Origin: Steroidobacter agaridevorans
GTDB lineage: Bacteria; Pseudomonadota; Gammaproteobacteria; Steroidobacterales; Steroidobacteraceae
Direction: 5' to 3'
DNA: 64,000 bases
Assembly: GCF_009932555.1 (NCBI RefSeq)
Contig: NZ_BLJO01000004.1
Coordinates: 17,052-81,051, forward strand
Part shown: positions 35,974-45,116 of the stretch, piece by piece
Position numbering within the stretch: position 1 is the first letter of the stretch
How the letters are laid out: every line of letters starts with the position of its first letter
The notes under the pieces: generated by a model
What the model saw: only the letters and a program-made list of their open reading frames with translations
Database searches by the model: none
What the model was told of the DNA's origin: nothing
Program-made: the position numbers and the translations under genes

Positions 35974-35999
35974 GAGCCGGAGCGTCGGTGGCTCGCTCC

Positions 36000-36029
36000 C
36001 GACGCCGCCGAAACGTCACAGCGGCGTCG
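36000..36029. terminator. Hairpin between tal and the convergent diheme gene
   Basis: CGACGCCGC and GCGGCGTCG form a perfect 9-bp stem with a 12-base loop in the 95-bp gap between the two convergent stops. No U-tract; a shared 3' boundary is likely. Confidence 0.45.
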
Positions 36030-36068
36030 AGCGTGACTAACCTCCAACCCGGCCGAGGTCAGGCCGAC

Positions 36069-38336
36069 TTAAAGCGAACGCCCAAACAACTGGCACTGTG
36101 GCGGCTGGAACCCTTCCGGCGTCGGCGGATCCCGATGAACCTTTAGATATTCGATCAGCGCGAACCGTTGCTCGTCCGTGAACTCGGGGCCGATGACGCC
36201 GCTCGGCAGCGGGTTCGCGTTCGGATCCTGCAAATGTTTACTCCACGTCGCGGCATCGGCCGCGAAACCGTGGCCGATGTTTCGATTCCCGGGGATGCTG
36301 GTATCCAGCCAGAACCCGTCATCATCGCCTTCCGCGTCCGGGGAAGTCACATAACCGACGTGCACCGGATCGAAGTCGCGGCGGCCGACGAAGAATTTCT
36401 GATCTCTCTTCGCAGGCGGCAGCAGCATCTGATACAGCGACGGCACCGAGCCGTTGTGCAGGAATGGCGGCGTGGCCCACACGCCTTGCAGTGGGCGCGG
36501 CTTATAGCCAGAAATCTGTTGCGGCAGATCCAGTGCGCCGAAGCCTTCCAAACATTGCTGAGTGGCGTAGTCGATCCCGTAGTCCGCGTAGAACCGGTTC
36601 TTGATCAGAATGCCGACCAGATTCAGCGCCAATCCTTCGCTGAGCTTGGTCACATCCAGACCAGCGACCGTCTGCTCGACGTTGGCCGAACCATTGCGCA
36701 CATCCCACAGCAGATTGAGCGTGTGGCAATCGAGGCCGCAGTCGAGCGGATCGTCCGGCTGCGTGGCCGACAGGACCGGCATCGGCGACAGCAATGTTTC
36801 CAACGCCGTGTCGATCGCATCGAAGCTGTCCTGCGGCAAGCTCGGCGTGGCAGTCGCGTCGGGATCCGGATAGCTCTCGAGCAATGCCGGCATTTCACCC
36901 AGCGGCAATTGTTGCTCTCCGCGCAGGCGTACGACTTCGCGCAGACGGAAGCGCGCATCGCGTGCCAGCGAGCGAACTAACAACGGACGCAGAGCATCGG
37001 CGAGCTGGGCATTCGTCAGGCCAGTCGTCGACAGATTGTAACGACGCTCCATGAAGCCCTTCGCCGCATTGGGATCGGTGCCGATGTGTTCCAGTGGAAT
37101 CACTTCGATGCGCCATTCCACCTCGGGGAACGGTTTGAGCGGCGCGCTCGCCTGCTGACGGGCAGCATCTGAAACATGCGGGCCGTGGCAGCCGCGGCAG
37201 TATTGTTCGAACAGTTTGGAGCCTTGCTCGGCCTTGGCGGTATCGACCGGGCCGAGGATCTGCTCAGGCCAGGTGGGCGGTGCGAGCTGTTGCAGCGTGT
37301 GTTCGATACGTTGCAGGCCGGCGATGTCGACGCTGCTGCGGAATCGGTGATCGTTCGGCAGCGGCTCATTCATGGCACTGCGCAGCGGTGCAATCGCACC
37401 GACGCCGAGCGCCTCGCCGATGTTTCTTGCCAGCGGCTGCGCCACCGAGCCGTTGTACTGCACCCAATCGAACTTCCAGATGTTCCAAAGATAGGGATAG
37501 CTGACCGGCGCGTCGCCGACCTGGTAATTGCCTTTCGCCAGGTGATCGCCGAAGGCCGTATTGCCGATACGTCCCAGCGCGTCGGTGCGGCCGAATCCCT
37601 CGTGCACCGGATACAGTTTGCGCAGCGGGTTGTTCTGGCCGCTGCCGAGCATGGCCTTGATGGTCGCCCACAGCGCCGACTTCAATTCCGATTTGGAATC
37701 CGGATAGCCGGGGCCGAGCACCCGCTGTGCGAAACGATCGAACTTCCAGGGCTTGACCGCGGTGTCGACCAGAGACGCCAGCAGCACCGGCGCGAAGCTG
37801 CCGCGGGTCATGTCGGTGAAGGCGTGCATGGCCTGACCGCCGTCGATGCGCATCGCAATGGTGCGATTGTTCTGGGTGTAGTGGATCTCGCCGGTGTGAC
37901 AGGCCGCACAAGTGATATCGAGCACGTACTCGCCGATCGCCGGATCGAAGTGCCTGGTGAAGCCGATGGGCAGCTGATCCGGATTGGCCGGGCTCGGCTC
38001 TGGATCGACCAGGAACCGGTATTTGCGCATGTGATCCGGGTTCGCGAAGCGCTCGCTGGAGAACGGCAGCTCCAGATGCACGAACCAGTCGTAACGAAGC
38101 GCGCCGCCCGAGGCGCCCTGCGGCATCGAGGTGCCCTGGCCGGTGTAGTAGTAGGTCTGGCGCTGCTCGGTGTGCTGGCCCGCGCCCCAGTTCTGATCGA
38201 GCCACACGTATTCGTCGACCGGCTCGAGCGCGGGAATGGTGTGGACCGGCCACAGCACGAACCAGAGAAACCCTGCCACCAGTGCTACGCCGGCGATCAG
38301 CACCAGCGCGAGCAGCCAACGAACCGGACGCCGCAT
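36069..38336 (-). CDS. RoxA-like diheme c-type cytochrome (rubber oxygenase/MauG-related)
   Basis: The protein has 755 residues, with an N-terminal membrane anchor or signal (residues 7-31). Two CxxCH heme motifs are present: CAACH (143-147) and CRGCH (380-384). Blocks WNIWKFDWVQYNGSVAQPLARNIGEALGVG (284-313), GPVDTAKAEQGSKLFEQYCRGCHGPH and YKPRPLQGVWATPPFLHNGSVPSLYQML (611-638) match the RoxA/RoxB dihaem oxygenase group of the cytochrome c peroxidase/MauG superfamily. RoxA cleaves polyisoprene; whether this protein does is unknown. An extra CX3CH (533-538) is present. It is periplasmic and monocistronic. Confidence 0.82.
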   Translation of the reverse strand: MRRPVRWLLALVLIAGVALVAGFLWFVLWPVHTIPALEPVDEYVWLDQNWGAGQHTEQRQTYYYTGQGTSMPQGASGGALRYDWFVHLELPFSSERFANPDHMRKYRFLVDPEPSPANPDQLPIGFTRHFDPAIGEYVLDITCAACHTGEIHYTQNNRTIAMRIDGGQAMHAFTDMTRGSFAPVLLASLVDTAVKPWKFDRFAQRVLGPGYPDSKSELKSALWATIKAMLGSGQNNPLRKLYPVHEGFGRTDALGRIGNTAFGDHLAKGNYQVGDAPVSYPYLWNIWKFDWVQYNGSVAQPLARNIGEALGVGAIAPLRSAMNEPLPNDHRFRSSVDIAGLQRIEHTLQQLAPPTWPEQILGPVDTAKAEQGSKLFEQYCRGCHGPHVSDAARQQASAPLKPFPEVEWRIEVIPLEHIGTDPNAAKGFMERRYNLSTTGLTNAQLADALRPLLVRSLARDARFRLREVVRLRGEQQLPLGEMPALLESYPDPDATATPSLPQDSFDAIDTALETLLSPMPVLSATQPDDPLDCGLDCHTLNLLWDVRNGSANVEQTVAGLDVTKLSEGLALNLVGILIKNRFYADYGIDYATQQCLEGFGALDLPQQISGYKPRPLQGVWATPPFLHNGSVPSLYQMLLPPAKRDQKFFVGRRDFDPVHVGYVTSPDAEGDDDGFWLDTSIPGNRNIGHGFAADAATWSKHLQDPNANPLPSGVIGPEFTDEQRFALIEYLKVHRDPPTPEGFQPPQCQLFGRSL

Positions 38337-38529
38337 CGCTTACTCCCTGTTGTGTTTTTGAATTCAAGTCACATCGAGGCGCGGAAGTTACCGACAGGCT
38401 CACACAGCGCCCGCAGACGACATCACAATTCCAATATTTCATGACTGAGAAGGTCGCGGCTTTGGTCGCGGTGTCGCATACTTCGCGCCAATTCGTAGAG
38501 GCACAGCGGATAGGGAGGAGAGAGTGCCG

Positions 38530-40278
38530 ATGTCGCCGCTTCGTATTGCCGTTTTCGCCGGGCGCCTGATGCTGGCGCTGCTGCTGGGCGTAAGCGTGCA
38601 GGCCGCCGCTGCCGGGCCGGGCGCGACCGTGTTCGAGTTGCCCGCCGCCGAGCGCATCCACGTCGAGGAATTCAGCCGTCACATCGACCTGCTCGAAGAC
38701 GCCAAGGGCGATCTGTCGCTCGACCGGGTGGCCCAGTCGACCTTCAGCCCCGGCAGCCTGGCGGCCGCCAATGTCGGCTTTACCAGCTCGGTCTGGTGGG
38801 CTCGGGTCACATTTCGTAACTCGGGCTCGCGCGAGCGTGAGATCTTCATTCGCCAGACCTACCCGCTGATCGACTATCTCGACGTTTACGAGCACACCGG
38901 CTCGAACGAGTGGCGCATTCACAAGACCGGCGACCGTCGGCCCTTCGCCGCGCGCGACATCGCTCATCGCGACTTCGTGTTTCCGATTCATGTGCCGTCG
39001 CAAGGCGAGCGCGTGGTGTACCTGCGTTATCAATCCCAGGGGCCGATCGACATCAGCCTGTCGTTGTTCAGTTCGCCGGAGCTGTTGGAATCGCTCAGCC
39101 GCGAGCAGTTGGCATACGGCATCTACTACGGTTGCGTGATCATGCTGCTGGTGTGGAGCAGCCTGGTGTTCATCGCCGTGCGCGATAAGGCCTTCCTCGC
39201 CTACTTCGCGTATGTGGGCACCTTCGGCTTGTACATGTTGATTCACAACGGGCTGGCCTATCAGTACTTGTGGCCGGAGAGTCCGCGCTGGGGCAATACG
39301 AGTCTGGTCGCTCTGATCAACATCGCGTTGTTCGCGGGGTTGCAGTTCTCGCGGATGATCTTGCGTGCGAAGGAAGTCACACCGCGGCTGGATCTGGCAG
39401 CCCGAGGACTGCAGACGGTTGCAGCCATCCTGCTGCTGGCTTCGCCGTTCGTGCCTTACTCGACCATCATCGCGCCAGTCGCCGGGCTGGTGCTGATCGG
39501 CGTGATCTTCATGCTGGTGATGGGCATCGCTGCGATGCTGCTGGGCTCGCGGCCGGCACGCTTCTACGTCATCGCATGGAGCTCGTTCCTGTGCGGCTCG
39601 GTGATCTTCCTGTTGAAGACCTTCGGCGTGCTGCCGCACACGTTCTTCACTCAGAACGGCTGGCAGATCGGCTCGCTGCTGGAAATGATCCTGCTGTCGA
39701 TGACCTTGAGCACGCGCATGAATGAGCTGCAGCACCAGAGCCGGACCGATCCGCTCACGCTGCTCGGCAATCGCCGCCTGTTCGATGACAGGCTGCCGCA
39801 GGAGTTCATCATCGCCCGGCAGGAGCAGAAGCCGCTGTCGTTGCTGGTGCTCGATATCGATCACTTCAAGGGTTACAACGACCGGCACGGCCATGCGCGC
39901 GGCGACCACGCCATCAAAGCCGTTGCGAATGCCTTGCGTAAGTTCGCCCGCAAGCCCATGGTTGCCTGTCGTTACGGTGGCGAAGAGTTCACGGTGATCC
40001 TGCCCGGCATCGATTGCCAGACAGCATCGGCGATGAGCGAGCGGTTACGCCGCACCGTGGAAGAAACATTGAACGGCGAGCTGGCGATCACTATAAGCGT
40101 GGGCTATGCGTGCCTGTCGCGCGGCGACTTCGAGAACGCCGACAAATTCTTCGAGGCGGCCGACTCGGCGCTGTACCGGGCCAAGCAGCAAGGACGCAAT
40201 TGCGTGGTGGCCTTTCACGCTTCGCTCGAACCGGCGCGGGAGCAGGAGCCTCCGGCGCAACGGGCCGCTACTTCCTGA
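38530..40278 (+). CDS. 7TMR-DISM diguanylate cyclase (GGDEF)
   Basis: Predicted 582 residues. A signal peptide precedes a periplasmic 7TMR-DISMED2 sensor domain (about 45-180, with SSVWWARVTFRN), followed by seven membrane helices (about 190-395) and a cytoplasmic GGDEF domain (about 405-565) with the active-site motif RYGGEEF and the Mg2+-binding LVLDIDHFKGYNDRHGH. It should make cyclic di-GMP in response to a periplasmic ligand. No RxxD inhibitory site was found at the usual position. The ATG at 38530 has GGAG 9 bases upstream; a GTG at 38524 is too close to it. The 3' end overlaps the convergent gene by 11 bp. Confidence 0.92.
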   Translation: MSPLRIAVFAGRLMLALLLGVSVQAAAAGPGATVFELPAAERIHVEEFSRHIDLLEDAKGDLSLDRVAQSTFSPGSLAAANVGFTSSVWWARVTFRNSGSREREIFIRQTYPLIDYLDVYEHTGSNEWRIHKTGDRRPFAARDIAHRDFVFPIHVPSQGERVVYLRYQSQGPIDISLSLFSSPELLESLSREQLAYGIYYGCVIMLLVWSSLVFIAVRDKAFLAYFAYVGTFGLYMLIHNGLAYQYLWPESPRWGNTSLVALINIALFAGLQFSRMILRAKEVTPRLDLAARGLQTVAAILLLASPFVPYSTIIAPVAGLVLIGVIFMLVMGIAAMLLGSRPARFYVIAWSSFLCGSVIFLLKTFGVLPHTFFTQNGWQIGSLLEMILLSMTLSTRMNELQHQSRTDPLTLLGNRRLFDDRLPQEFIIARQEQKPLSLLVLDIDHFKGYNDRHGHARGDHAIKAVANALRKFARKPMVACRYGGEEFTVILPGIDCQTASAMSERLRRTVEETLNGELAITISVGYACLSRGDFENADKFFEAADSALYRAKQQGRNCVVAFHASLEPAREQEPPAQRAATS

Positions 40279-40795
40279 GCCAGTAGATCGCGAGCACCAG
40301 AAACAGAATGATCAGCAGCCGCAGGATGATGGGCGGCGTCAGGCGCGCTTTGCGACGCATCGCGCGCCGGTGATAAGTGGCGATCGGCTGATACCGCTCG
40401 TTGCGCGCCCAGGCCAGTGCTTCGTCGGCCGCGATGAAATGACCCGGCTCGGTATCGAACAGCACGCCATCGGTCATGGCAGCTAACGTGGCGGCGGCGG
40501 CACTCGCGGCGTCGCGGTCCGAAGAGCGACCGCTGAATCGCAGGCTGGCCACAGCGTTGCGCGAGCCGATGGCTTGGGCGCCGGCGTCGCCGATTTCCAG
40601 CGTCGGCGTGGTAAACGACTCCAGGTAATACTCGAAGCCGGTGCGGTCGTCGGGGCAGGGCAGATAGCCGCTGAACGAGCCCGGCTCGAACTCGGCATTC
40701 AGCTGCACCTCGAAGCCCGCTTCGCGAATCGTGCGCGCCCAGTCGGCGGCGGCCGGCAGGCGGGTGCGATCCAGGAATACGTTGTAGGTGATCAC
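40268..40795 (-). CDS. Hypothetical tail-anchored protein
   Basis: The protein has 175 residues. A soluble alpha/beta N-terminal part (1-145) begins MITYNVFLDRTRLPAA and is followed by a basic stretch (HRRAMRRKARL) and a single C-terminal membrane helix (IILRLLIILFLVLAIYWL), giving a tail-anchored topology with the bulk in the cytoplasm. I recognise no family. It is divergent from the sensor kinase gene, 17 bp between starts, so they share a very short promoter region, and it overlaps the GGDEF gene tail. Confidence 0.7.
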   Translation of the reverse strand: MITYNVFLDRTRLPAAADWARTIREAGFEVQLNAEFEPGSFSGYLPCPDDRTGFEYYLESFTTPTLEIGDAGAQAIGSRNAVASLRFSGRSSDRDAASAAAATLAAMTDGVLFDTEPGHFIAADEALAWARNERYQPIATYHRRAMRRKARLTPPIILRLLIILFLVLAIYWLRK

Positions 40796-40812
40796 TTGCG
40801 TATTATGAAGCC

Positions 40813-43800
40813 ATGATCTCGGGATGGGGGCTCCTGGTCGCTTCGCTGGCCTATGTTTGCGGCCTGTTCTTCATTGCGTGGTGGGGCGACCGGCGGCGGC
40901 TCTATCCCGAGCACGCGCGGCTGCGGCCGCTGATCTACAGTCTGGCGCTGGCGGTTTATTGCTCGAGCTGGACGTTCTACGGCGCGGTGGGCAGCGCGGT
41001 GCGCGATGGGCTGAGTTATTTGCCCATTTATCTGGGGCCGCTGCTGGTGTTCGTGTTCCTGCTGCCGTTCTTCGAGCGGCTGGTGCGCATGGCGAAGCAG
41101 CAGAACGCCACTTCCATTTCCGATCTGCTCGCGGCTCGTTTCGGCCGTTCGTCGCAGATCGCGGTGGCCGTGACCGTTATCGCACTGACGGCCGCCATTC
41201 CATACATCGCCCTGCAATTGAAAGCGATCTCGATGAGCATCGAGGTCTTGTCGGCGGGCGCGCCGGCGCAAACCGTGGCCTGGTATCGCGACAGTGCCTT
41301 GCTGGTCGCACTGATGCTGGCGTTGTTCTCCAGTCTGTTCGGCGCGCGGCAGGTCGATGCGACCGAGCATCATCCAGGCATGGTGCTGGCAGTGGCCGCT
41401 GAATCGCTGGTGAAACTCATCGCCTTGCTGTGTGTGGCGGTGTTCGCGCTGACGCAGCTCGATGGCGTCGAGCCGTTGCTCGAGATGGCGCGGCAGATGC
41501 CGGCTGGCGTGGATCATTCCATTTCCTTTCTCACGCAGACGTTGTTGTCGCTGACGGCCATTTTCTGCTTGCCACGGCAATTTCAGGTCGGTGTGGTGGA
41601 ATGTGCCGAAGTCGGCGATGTGCGCCACGCGCGCTGGTGGTTCTCGACGTATCTGGTGCTGATCAGCCTGGTGGTCGTGCCCATCGCCGCGGCTGCCATC
41701 GCTGCGGGCGCACGCAGCGGCTCGATTGCGCCGGACTCGTTCGTATTGTGGCTGCCGCTCAGCGGCGGACATGACTGGCTGGCGTTGCTCGCCTATCTCG
41801 GCGGCTTCTCGGCCGCGACCGGCATGGTGATCGTTGCGACCGTCGCGCTTGCGACCATGGTCAGCAACGACCTGGTGCTGCCCGCGATCTGGCGCTGGCG
41901 GCCGCCCGCACTGGGTGACCGCAGTCTCGCATCGGGAGGCATTCTCTGGATCCGGCGCGCCGCCATCCTGGTCATCTTGCTGGTCTCGTTCTGTTTCTTT
42001 CGAGTCGTGCCGAACGGGTCGAGTCTCGCGTCGATCGGTCTGCTCGCATTCGCGGCGGTGGCCCAATTCGCGCCGGCGGTGGTCAGTGCGGTGTATTGGT
42101 CGGGTGCGAGTCGGGTCGGCGTGCTCGCCGGGTTGTGCGGTGGATTCTCGATCTGGATCTACACGCTGCTGCTGCCAACGTTCGCGAGTGCGGACGGCTT
42201 GATGCCGTCGTGGATCACGGAAGGTCCGTTCGGCATCGGTGTGCTTGCGCCTCATTCGCTGTTCGGGTTCACCGGACCGGATCCACTGACGCACGGCGTG
42301 TTCTGGTCGCTGCTGGTGAATATGATCGCGCTGGTCGGGATGTCGTTGTATTCGCCGCCGGCGATCGGCGAGCGCTTGCAGCTTGCTCCACGCATCGCGG
42401 GCGCCGATGCACGCCGGGCAAAGTTGTTGCCAGGGTCGGCGACGATCGCTGACTTGCAGCTGCTCGCCGAGCGCCTGTTGGGATGGAGCGCGGCGCAAGC
42501 CTGGTTCGAGCGATACAAACAGGAACATAGCCGCGACTATTCGCCGACGCAGCGCGCCGACGTTGGATTGTTACAAGGCTTGGAACGCGAGCTCGCCGGT
42601 GCGCTCGGTGCGGCCTCGGCGCGAATGGTATTGACCAGCGCGCTGCGAGGCGCCGGCCTGCAGTTCAGCGAAGTGGTCACGCTGTTCGATGAGGCTTCGC
42701 AGAAGCTGCGCTTCAATCGCGAAATGCTCGAAGCCATGATGGAGAACATGCCGCAGGGGATCAGCGTCGTCGACGCGGAGATGCGACTTGTGGCGTGGAA
42801 TCGACGCTATGTGGAGTTGCTCGATTATCCGCCGGAGTTGATGCGTGCCGGCCGGCCCATCGCCGATTTGATGCAATATAACGCCGCGCGCGGCTGGTAC
42901 GGTCCGGGCGATGCAGAGGCGCACGTCGAGAAACGGCTGGCTCACATGCGGGCGGGTTCGCCGCATCTTTCCGAAAGGCGGCGCAGCGATGGTCGCGTGA
43001 TCGAAGTGCGGGGGCAGCCGCTGCCTGACGGTGGCTATGTCAGCACGTTCAATGACGTCACCACTTACAAGCACGTCGAGGATGAGCTGCGCGAGATCAA
43101 CGAAACATTGGAACAACGCGTCGTCGAGCGCACCCAACAGCTGGCCGAAGCGACCGCGGTTGCAGAGAAGGCCAACTTGGGCAAGACGCGCTTTCTCGCC
43201 GCCGCCAGTCACGATTTGTTACAGCCGTTGAATGCCGCGCGGTTGTTCAATGCGGCGCTTCGGGGTCACGCCGGTCAGCTACAACATCCGCAGGTCGAGC
43301 AGTTGGCGGACCGCGTGGAAAATTCGTTGCACGCCGCCGAAGAGCTGCTCGATGGCTTGCTCGACATCTCGCGGCTGGACTCGGGCGCGATCCAGCCGGA
43401 GCTCGGTGATTTCTCCGCAGGCGTGTTGTTGGATTCGTTGAAGGAACAATTCGCACCGGTCGCCGCGCAGCGCAACCTGGAGCTGCGAGTGCACTCCACG
43501 CGCGTGCGGGTGTACTCCGATCAGCGGATGCTGCGTCGAGTGTTACAAAACTTGATCGGCAACGCCTTGCGTTACACGCGCAGTGGACGCGTAGTCGTCG
43601 GCGTCCGTCGCCGGGCCGGCAATCAGGTCGAGTTTCAAGTCATCGACACCGGCCCGGGCATTGCCGCCGAAAGTCAGAGCGTGATTTTCGAAGAGTTTCG
43701 CCGGCTCGATCAGCATTCGCCTTGGGGAGAGCGCGGTCTCGGCCTCGGCCTGTCGATCTGCGATCGCATTGCTCATATTCTGCAAACTCGACTCACATTG

Positions 43801-44325
43801 CGTTCGACCCCAGGCAGGGGCAGTGCTTTCAGCGTGCGGGTGGCGCGTGGCAAGGGCATCGCGCGCGAGTCAGTGACGACACCGGCTCAAGTGCATAGCG
43901 TTGCAGGATTGCGGGGCTTGCGCGTGCTGTGCATCGAGGACGATCCAAACATTCTCGACGCCATGCGCGAGTTGTTGACGCGCTGGGGCATCGACGTGGT
44001 CTGTGTCGGCACGGCCGTGCAGGCGCGTGAGACATTGCAGGCGAGATCGATCGATCTGCTGCTCGCCGATTACCACCTCGGCGGCGAGCCCATGGGCTTG
44101 GATGTGCTGGACGAGCTGGTCCCGAAAGAATCCGTGCGAATGCGCGCCGGTGCGTTGGTCACTGCCGATGGCTCGGCCGCTCTGGCACAACGCGCGAGTG
44201 CGCTGGGATTCCAGGTGTTGCGTAAGCCGTTGCGTCCGGCGGCTTTACGAGCGCTGATCGTGGCGCTTACGGCTGATCCAGCGAGAGTCGCTGCGCCAGC
44301 AGCACGGCTTGCGTCCGATTGCTGA
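40813..44325 (+). CDS. CrbS/MxtR-type hybrid sensor kinase with sodium:solute symporter domain
   Basis: The protein has 1170 residues. Residues about 1-510 are a sodium:solute symporter-like membrane domain (about 13 helices). A helical linker follows, then a PAS domain from about 640 (MPQGISVVDAEMRLVAWNRRY) and a coiled coil (EINETLEQRVVERTQQLAEA). The histidine kinase core has His800 (AASHDLLQPLNAA), N-box QNLIGNALRYT, DTGPGI and GLGLGLSI. A C-terminal receiver domain has acidic pocket CIEDD and phospho-acceptor Asp1086 (LLADYHLGG). This order is that of CrbS/MxtR sensors, which control acetate and related carboxylate use. The 3' end overlaps the convergent response regulator by 59 bp. Confidence 0.9.
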   Translation: MISGWGLLVASLAYVCGLFFIAWWGDRRRLYPEHARLRPLIYSLALAVYCSSWTFYGAVGSAVRDGLSYLPIYLGPLLVFVFLLPFFERLVRMAKQQNATSISDLLAARFGRSSQIAVAVTVIALTAAIPYIALQLKAISMSIEVLSAGAPAQTVAWYRDSALLVALMLALFSSLFGARQVDATEHHPGMVLAVAAESLVKLIALLCVAVFALTQLDGVEPLLEMARQMPAGVDHSISFLTQTLLSLTAIFCLPRQFQVGVVECAEVGDVRHARWWFSTYLVLISLVVVPIAAAAIAAGARSGSIAPDSFVLWLPLSGGHDWLALLAYLGGFSAATGMVIVATVALATMVSNDLVLPAIWRWRPPALGDRSLASGGILWIRRAAILVILLVSFCFFRVVPNGSSLASIGLLAFAAVAQFAPAVVSAVYWSGASRVGVLAGLCGGFSIWIYTLLLPTFASADGLMPSWITEGPFGIGVLAPHSLFGFTGPDPLTHGVFWSLLVNMIALVGMSLYSPPAIGERLQLAPRIAGADARRAKLLPGSATIADLQLLAERLLGWSAAQAWFERYKQEHSRDYSPTQRADVGLLQGLERELAGALGAASARMVLTSALRGAGLQFSEVVTLFDEASQKLRFNREMLEAMMENMPQGISVVDAEMRLVAWNRRYVELLDYPPELMRAGRPIADLMQYNAARGWYGPGDAEAHVEKRLAHMRAGSPHLSERRRSDGRVIEVRGQPLPDGGYVSTFNDVTTYKHVEDELREINETLEQRVVERTQQLAEATAVAEKANLGKTRFLAAASHDLLQPLNAARLFNAALRGHAGQLQHPQVEQLADRVENSLHAAEELLDGLLDISRLDSGAIQPELGDFSAGVLLDSLKEQFAPVAAQRNLELRVHSTRVRVYSDQRMLRRVLQNLIGNALRYTRSGRVVVGVRRRAGNQVEFQVIDTGPGIAAESQSVIFEEFRRLDQHSPWGERGLGLGLSICDRIAHILQTRLTLRSTPGRGSAFSVRVARGKGIARESVTTPAQVHSVAGLRGLRVLCIEDDPNILDAMRELLTRWGIDVVCVGTAVQARETLQARSIDLLLADYHLGGEPMGLDVLDELVPKESVRMRAGALVTADGSAALAQRASALGFQVLRKPLRPAALRALIVALTADPARVAAPAARLASDC

Positions 44326-44917
44326 CGCCAAGCTTTTGCATCACCGCGCTCACGTGAGCTTTGACCGTCGCTTCGGACACTTCCAGCTCCGCCGCGATCT
44401 GCTTGTTCAACAAGCCTGACGACAGCATCGAGAGCACGCGGAACTGCTGCGGGGTCAGCGTTGCGAGTCGCGAGGTCGCGTCGATTTCCTGTTGATCCAG
44501 CGGGGTCGGATCGCTGCCCGTCGTTGCCGAAGCGGGCAGCCAGGTATCGCCACTCAGGACAGCGCGTAAGGCCTCGACGATGACGTCGATGGAGGCGGAC
44601 TTCGGGACAAATGCCGCCGCGCCGTGGCCCAATGCCCGCTGCATGATGCGTCGATCCTCACGCGCCGAGATCACCACGATGGGCACGGTAGGAAAATTCG
44701 CTCGCGCCTGCACCAAGGCATTGAAGCCTTGCGCGCCCGGCATGTTCAGATCCAGCAGCAACAGCTCGGGATCGGGATGGGCATCGAGCGCCGCGAACAA
44801 TGAGTGCACGGTATCCGCCTCGATGATCTGTGCGCCCGGCACGGCCTGGGCGACGGCGAGCTTGAGTGCATCACGAAACAGGGGATGGTCATCGGCGATC
44901 AGAACGGCGCGCTTCAT
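44267..44917 (-). CDS. CrbR/ErdR-type LuxR-family response regulator
   Basis: Predicted 216 residues starting MKRAVLIADDHP. Receiver domain 1-120: acidic pair Asp9/Asp10, phospho-acceptor Asp56 (LLLLDLNMP) and Lys106 (FVPKS). LuxR/GerE helix-turn-helix 150-210 (LTPQQFRVLSMLSSGLLNKQIAAEL, SEATVKAHVSAVMQKLGV). An ATG at 44947 adds ten residues and has GGAG 9 bases upstream, so it may be the true start. CrbR/ErdR-type regulators are activated by symporter-type kinases and switch on acetyl-CoA synthetase and transporters. It is convergent with its presumed partner kinase and divergent from the porin gene. Confidence 0.88.
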   Translation of the reverse strand: MKRAVLIADDHPLFRDALKLAVAQAVPGAQIIEADTVHSLFAALDAHPDPELLLLDLNMPGAQGFNALVQARANFPTVPIVVISAREDRRIMQRALGHGAAAFVPKSASIDVIVEALRAVLSGDTWLPASATTGSDPTPLDQQEIDATSRLATLTPQQFRVLSMLSSGLLNKQIAAELEVSEATVKAHVSAVMQKLGVSNRTQAVLLAQRLSLDQP

Positions 44918-45116
44918 TGCGCGCGCAATACTCCATGCTTGTGTCATTGGCGGCAACTCCATTTGCCTGGCGAGCATGGATCAGGCATCCGCCGAGCGCT
45001 GCGGGGCTATTCGACTTTCGTCGAATGGCGCCGGCCCGTGCTTCGACCAAAGATGAATGGCCGGTCCTCGAGCCGTGCGCGCATGCTCGCGCCGACTCGT
45101 CATCAGGGGACGGACC

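Noticed and set aside
37366..39909. Very long open frame (847 codons) on the minus strand
   Set aside because: It runs antisense through the GGDEF gene and out of frame through the diheme gene; its translation is low-complexity Arg/Gln/His-rich and matches no family. It is a G+C-bias shadow.
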